Shown: positions 60,311 through 64,000 of the stretch, piece by piece
Numbering within the stretch: position 1 is the first letter of the stretch
How the letters are laid out: every line of letters begins with the position of its first letter
Assembly (NCBI GenBank): GCA_964492335.1
Contig: CAZBJX010000003.1
Span: forward strand, 62,001-126,000
Direction of reading: 5' to 3'
Length of the DNA: 64,000 nt
From: JAFGCL01 sp964492335
Lineage (GTDB): Bacteria > Chloroflexota > Dehalococcoidia > UBA2247 > RBG-13-53-26
Made by a program: the position numbers and the translations under genes
The notes under the pieces: model-generated
Database searches by the model: none
Seen by the model: the letters and a program-made list of their open reading frames with translations, nothing else
What the model was told of the DNA's origin: nothing

Positions 60311-60685
60311 ATGATGACGATACTGTACTGGGTGGCCCTGGTGGGGTTGATGCTGGGCGCATGGTACTTTCTGATGATCAGGCCGCAGCGCAGGAAGACC
60401 CGGGAGCACGAGGCCATGATGAAGCAGCTCCAGCCCGGCGCCCTGGTGGTCACCGTGGCCGGCATCTACGGCGAGGTCGACAGCGTGGGCGAGGACACCC
60501 TGGTGCTGAAGCTCGAGGACGGGGCCAGGATGAAGGTCTCCCGGGCGAGTATTGCCGGGCTGCAGGCGGAGGAGGTGGAAGAGGAAGATGAGGAGGACGA
60601 AGGGGAGGATGATGAGGGGGAAGAGCCGGACGGGCCGGAAGAGGACGGGGATGGGGAAGGGGAGGAGGAAGGCCCCTCTTCCTGA
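60311..60685 (+). CDS. yajC: Preprotein translocase accessory subunit YajC
   Basis: 124 residues from the ATG at 60311 (GGGAGGAG nine bases upstream). One N-terminal membrane helix (YWVALVGLMLGAWYFLMI) is followed by the YajC signature RPQRRKTREHEAMMKQLQPGALVVTVAGIYGEV. The last ~35 residues are an unusual run of Glu and Asp (EEVEEEDEEDEGEDDEGEE), longer than in most YajC proteins. It works with SecDF at the translocon; secD and secF are not in the window. Confidence 0.88.
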   Translation: MMTILYWVALVGLMLGAWYFLMIRPQRRKTREHEAMMKQLQPGALVVTVAGIYGEVDSVGEDTLVLKLEDGARMKVSRASIAGLQAEEVEEEDEEDEGEDDEGEEPDGPEEDGDGEGEEEGPSS

Positions 60686-60800
60686 GTACCCGGCGGCAGT
60701 AGTGCTCATCAGGTGATCTGCCTGCCCGGCGGAAGGAGATCGGCGTGCTCTTTGCTGGCGCCGCACGCCTGCAGGGAGCCGCAGCAGGGGGGAGGGTATC

Positions 60801-63800
60801 ATGAGCAAGAGAAGCCAGCGGGCCGCGCAGTCGCGGCAGCCCGAACACGATGACGCCGCCCTGATTATGTGCGACGGCCGCCTCACCATCCTCGACGTGG
60901 ATGAAGACGCCCTGCGCTGGCTCGGGGCAGGCCTCAGCAGGGAGGAGGCCGTCGGCCGGGGCCTGGCGGACCTGGTCCCCGACCGGGAGCGCTGCGACCG
61001 GTACCGGAGGGTGCTGGAGACGGGGCAGAGGTCCGTTGTGGAGGAAGAGGTGGCGCAGCCGGGCGGCCACAAGGCGGTGCTGGTCACCCGGGCCTTCCGG
61101 GCGGGAGACCGGCTGGTGATTGTGGTGTCGGATGTGACGGCCCGCCGGCAGGCTGAAGCCAGGCTGCGGGCGTCGGAGTCCAAGCACCGCCTGGCCGTGG
61201 AAGGGGCCAGTGACCTGGTCTGGATATCGGATGTCCACCTCAATACCGCCTACGTCAGCCCCTCCGTGGAGACGGTCCTGGGGTTCGCGGCGGACGGGCC
61301 CATGGCCCACGACCTGGCAGGGCAGATGACCCCGGAGTCCCTGGACCGGCTGGACGCCGCCATCGAGAGCTACCTGGCGGAGGACGGGGGCCGTGGGGCC
61401 GACCCCCGCCGCACCTTCCGGGTGGAGCTGGAGCGCTGTCGCAGGGACGGCTCCACGCTGTGGATGGAGGACCACATCAGCTGCCTGCGGGACGCCCGCG
61501 GGAAGGCGGTGGGCTTCCATGGGGTTGCCCGGGACATCGGCCGGCAGAGGGAGTCCCAGGCGGCGCAGGCCGCCATCGAGGCCACGTACCGGAAGCTCTT
61601 CGACCAGGCGGTCAACGGCATGGCCGTGCTGGAGGCGTCCACCGGGAGGGTGGTGCTGGGCAACAACACGCTGGCGGAGATGTTCGGGTTCGGGTCGGCG
61701 GCGGACATGGCCGGGGTGGATGCCCTGGGCTACGTGATGCCGCAGGAGCGGGAGTGGGTGGGCCAGAGGATGGCCCTGCTGATTGCCGACCCCGAGAGGT
61801 GCCAGATGGTCACCATCAGGGTCAAGACCCGGGACGGGCGGGAGATGACCGTGAGCGGCTCGGGTGCGGCCCTGGAGCACAACGGCCGCCCGGCCATACT
61901 CATCAGCATCATGGACACCACCGCCGCCAGCGAGGCGGAGCGGCGCCTCCAGGAGTCGGAGGAGAAGCACCGGCAGCTTATCGTGAAGACCAACGATATC
62001 ATCTGGACGGCCGGTCTGGACCTGGCCCTCACCTATGTCAGCCCGTCAGTCGAGAGGGCCCTGGGGTTCACCCCGGAAGAGCATCTGCGGCGCAGCCTGG
62101 AAGAGCAGCTCACCCCCGGCTCCCTGGCCGCGGCCCGCAGGGCACTGGCGGAGCACCTGGAGCTGGAGGAGACGGGGCAGGCAGACCCCGGGCGGATGCT
62201 GCGCATCGACCTGGAGTACTACTGCAAGGACGGCTCCACCGTGTGGATGGAGCAGCAGATCAGCGCCCTGCGCGACGGCGACGGCACCCTGACCGGCATC
62301 CACGGTGTGGCCCGCGACATCAGCCGGCAGAAGGAGGCCCAGGCGGCGCTGGAGGCCAGCGAGGCCAAGTACCGCAACCTGTTCGACCACTCACTGCAGG
62401 GGATAGAGGTGCTCGACCCCGACACCGGCCGGGTCGTCCTGGCCAACCGCTCAATGGCCAGGATGTTCGGCTTCCCCTCCCCGGAGAGCGTGGTGGGAGT
62501 CAATCCCCTGGAGTACGTCATGCCGGATGACCGTGAGTGGGTGGAGCACGACCTTGCCCAGGTCATGGTTGATCCGTCGTGGGACAAGGTGGAGACCGTC
62601 AAGATGCGGACCGCCGACGGGGGCATCAAGTGGGTCTCCGCCCTGGCCACGCCTGTCGACTACGAAGGGGGCCAGGCGATGCTGGTATCGGTGGTGGACA
62701 TGACCCGCGCCAGGGAGGCGGAGATCAGGCTGCTGGAGAGTGAGGCCCGGAACCGGGTGGTGGTGGAGAACACCAACGAGGCCATCGCCGTGCTGCAGGA
62801 CGGCCTGATCAAGTTCGGCAACCGCCGGCTGGCCATTGTCCTGGGGTGCAGCGCCCAGGAGTACCGGGACAGGCCGTTCATGGAGGACTTCGTCCACCCC
62901 GACGACCGGAAGATGATGTCGGAGTATGCGGCCCGCAGGAGATCGGGCGCACAAGCCCCCACCACGTACGAGTTCCGCTTCCTGAACAAGGCCGGCGAAG
63001 TGGGCTGGGCTGAGGCCAACGTGTCCCTCGTCGACTGGGAGGGGCGGGGCGCCACTCTGATCTCCATGAACGTCATCACCGAGCGCAAGGGGATGGCGGT
63101 GCAGATCCTGAAGGCCCACGCGGAGCTCGAGGCCCGGGTGGAGCAGCGCACCGTCGAGCTCAGGGAGGCCAACCGCCTGCTGATCGACGAGATCCGGCAG
63201 AGGCAGAGGGCCCAGAAGAAGCTGCAGGAGAGCGAGTCCGAATACCGGGAGCTGGTGGAAAACGCCAGCAGCATCATCATGGAGGTGGACACCAGGGGCC
63301 GGGTAACCTTCTTCAACCGCTTCGCCGAGGAGTTCTACGGCTTCAAGGAGGCGGAGGTCCTCGGCCGCCCCGTCGTGGGCACCATCGCCCCGCCGGTGGA
63401 CTCCGCCGGCAAGGACATGAAGGCCGAGATCAGGAGCATGGTGAAGCGCCCCGAGGACCACTTCGTGGTCGAGAACGAAGGCATGCGGCGAAACGGCGAG
63501 CGGGTGTGGATCAGCTGGACCAACAAGGGCCTGTATGATGCGGAGGGGCGGCTGCGCAACGTCCTGTGCATCGGCATGGACCGCACGGAGCAGCGCCGGG
63601 TGGCGGACATGCTGGCGGAGCAGTTGAAGGAGAAGGCCGCCGGGGACGAGCGGCAGCGGCTGGCGCGCGACCTGCACGATGCCGTCACCCAGACCCTCTT
63701 CTCGGCCAGCCTCATCGCCGAGGTCCTGCCCCGGCTGTGGAGGAAGGACCGCGGTGAGGCCGAGCGCCGCCTGGAGGAGCTGCGGCGGCTGACCCGGGGG

Positions 63801-64000
63801 GCCCTGGCGGAGATGAGGATGCTCCTCCTGGAGCTGCGCCCCGGGGCGCTGGGCGAGGTGGGGCTGGTGGAACTGCTGCGCCAGCAGGTGGAGGCCTTGA
63901 CGGCCCAGACCAAGATCCGGCTGGACCTGAGGCTCGGCGGGAAGTGCGATGTCCCGGCAGAGGTGCAGGTGGCGCTCTTCCGGGTGGCCCAGGAGGCGCT
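60801..64000 (+). CDS. Multi-PAS sensor histidine kinase, NarL-type, truncated at the window end
   Basis: At least 1066 residues, open to the right edge. GGGGGGAGGGTATC precedes the ATG. Seven PAS-type domains can be traced, starting near residues 17, 120, 256, 395, 525, 650 and 815; PAS 2-3 and PAS 4-5 are a duplicated pair. A coiled coil (ELEARVEQRTVELREANRLL) lies before the last PAS. The HisKA_3 dimerisation domain has the phosphorylated His in RLARDLHDAVTQ (His959). The kinase ATPase domain begins at the edge. There is no membrane helix or signal peptide, so it senses a cytoplasmic signal and should pair with a LuxR/NarL-type regulator. Confidence 0.9.
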   Translation, partial: MSKRSQRAAQSRQPEHDDAALIMCDGRLTILDVDEDALRWLGAGLSREEAVGRGLADLVPDRERCDRYRRVLETGQRSVVEEEVAQPGGHKAVLVTRAFRAGDRLVIVVSDVTARRQAEARLRASESKHRLAVEGASDLVWISDVHLNTAYVSPSVETVLGFAADGPMAHDLAGQMTPESLDRLDAAIESYLAEDGGRGADPRRTFRVELERCRRDGSTLWMEDHISCLRDARGKAVGFHGVARDIGRQRESQAAQAAIEATYRKLFDQAVNGMAVLEASTGRVVLGNNTLAEMFGFGSAADMAGVDALGYVMPQEREWVGQRMALLIADPERCQMVTIRVKTRDGREMTVSGSGAALEHNGRPAILISIMDTTAASEAERRLQESEEKHRQLIVKTNDIIWTAGLDLALTYVSPSVERALGFTPEEHLRRSLEEQLTPGSLAAARRALAEHLELEETGQADPGRMLRIDLEYYCKDGSTVWMEQQISALRDGDGTLTGIHGVARDISRQKEAQAALEASEAKYRNLFDHSLQGIEVLDPDTGRVVLANRSMARMFGFPSPESVVGVNPLEYVMPDDREWVEHDLAQVMVDPSWDKVETVKMRTADGGIKWVSALATPVDYEGGQAMLVSVVDMTRAREAEIRLLESEARNRVVVENTNEAIAVLQDGLIKFGNRRLAIVLGCSAQEYRDRPFMEDFVHPDDRKMMSEYAARRRSGAQAPTTYEFRFLNKAGEVGWAEANVSLVDWEGRGATLISMNVITERKGMAVQILKAHAELEARVEQRTVELREANRLLIDEIRQRQRAQKKLQESESEYRELVENASSIIMEVDTRGRVTFFNRFAEEFYGFKEAEVLGRPVVGTIAPPVDSAGKDMKAEIRSMVKRPEDHFVVENEGMRRNGERVWISWTNKGLYDAEGRLRNVLCIGMDRTEQRRVADMLAEQLKEKAAGDERQRLARDLHDAVTQTLFSASLIAEVLPRLWRKDRGEAERRLEELRRLTRGALAEMRMLLLELRPGALGEVGLVELLRQQVEALTAQTKIRLDLRLGGKCDVPAEVQVALFRVAQEA

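Overview
The window is high-GC bacterial chromosome and looks like a member of the Chloroflexota, probably a Dehalococcoidia-type lineage assembled from environmental DNA. This is inference. It rests on the archaeal-type phosphoglycerate mutase next to pgk, an HMG-CoA-synthase-like/OB-fold protein plus thiolase inside the ribosomal protein block, an hrcA-grpE-dnaK operon with a CIRCE site, many secreted lipoproteins, and a scaffold gap of exactly 100 N at 37038-37137.

Left arm (1-13.8 kb, all minus strand): surface-glycan biosynthesis in two operons. The first starts from a good promoter at 9811-9839 and runs gtrA-like, gmd, DegT aminotransferase, GT2 glycosyltransferase, hexapeptide acyltransferase, two large paralogous YfhO-like membrane proteins with a small membrane protein between them, and a truncated secreted beta-helix protein. 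Gmd plus a DegT aminotransferase is the GDP-perosamine route. The second operon carries two SIS-domain sedoheptulose-7-phosphate isomerase-like genes, gmhB, hddA and galE, which is most of the D-glycero-D-manno-heptose activation route.

13.8-23.1 kb (plus strand): a metallo-hydrolase, then tRNA-Thr(TGT)-tRNA-Tyr(GTA)-tRNA-Thr(GGT)-tuf-rpmG-secE-nusG-rplK-rplA from one strong promoter. An HMGS-like/OB-fold fusion and a thiolase follow, then an L10 leader RNA, rplJ, rplL and a clear terminator.

23.1-31.2 kb: a UPF0173-like hydrolase and bioY, an ABC-2 exporter with pcm, a membrane sulfatase-like protein with an anchored partner, and a divergent pair made of a tiny membrane protein and a SAM methyltransferase.

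31.3-42.4 kb: the glycolytic set pgk-apgM-tpiA, then miaA, a peptidase-MA protein, an oligopeptide-type binding protein broken by the scaffold gap, a beta-helix lipoprotein, a zinc-ribbon protein, tRNA-Ser, an M28 peptidase and a universal stress protein.

42.6-48.2 kb: an acquired island, visibly lower in GC. It holds a DarT-DarG DNA ADP-ribosylation toxin-antitoxin pair and an orphan type I methylase HsdM with a damaged SAM motif and a slipped C-terminus. Three degraded transposase fragments (IS630-, IS1182- and IS1380-like) bracket it.

48.2-64 kb: an ADP-forming acyl-CoA synthetase-like protein, two secreted proteins sharing an IPT-plus-membrane-anchor C-terminal cassette, a DUF3352-like lipoprotein, tRNA-Pro, hrcA-grpE-dnaK, a VOC protein, yajC and the start of a seven-PAS histidine kinase that runs off the right end. 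No CRISPR array, rRNA or replication origin was seen.
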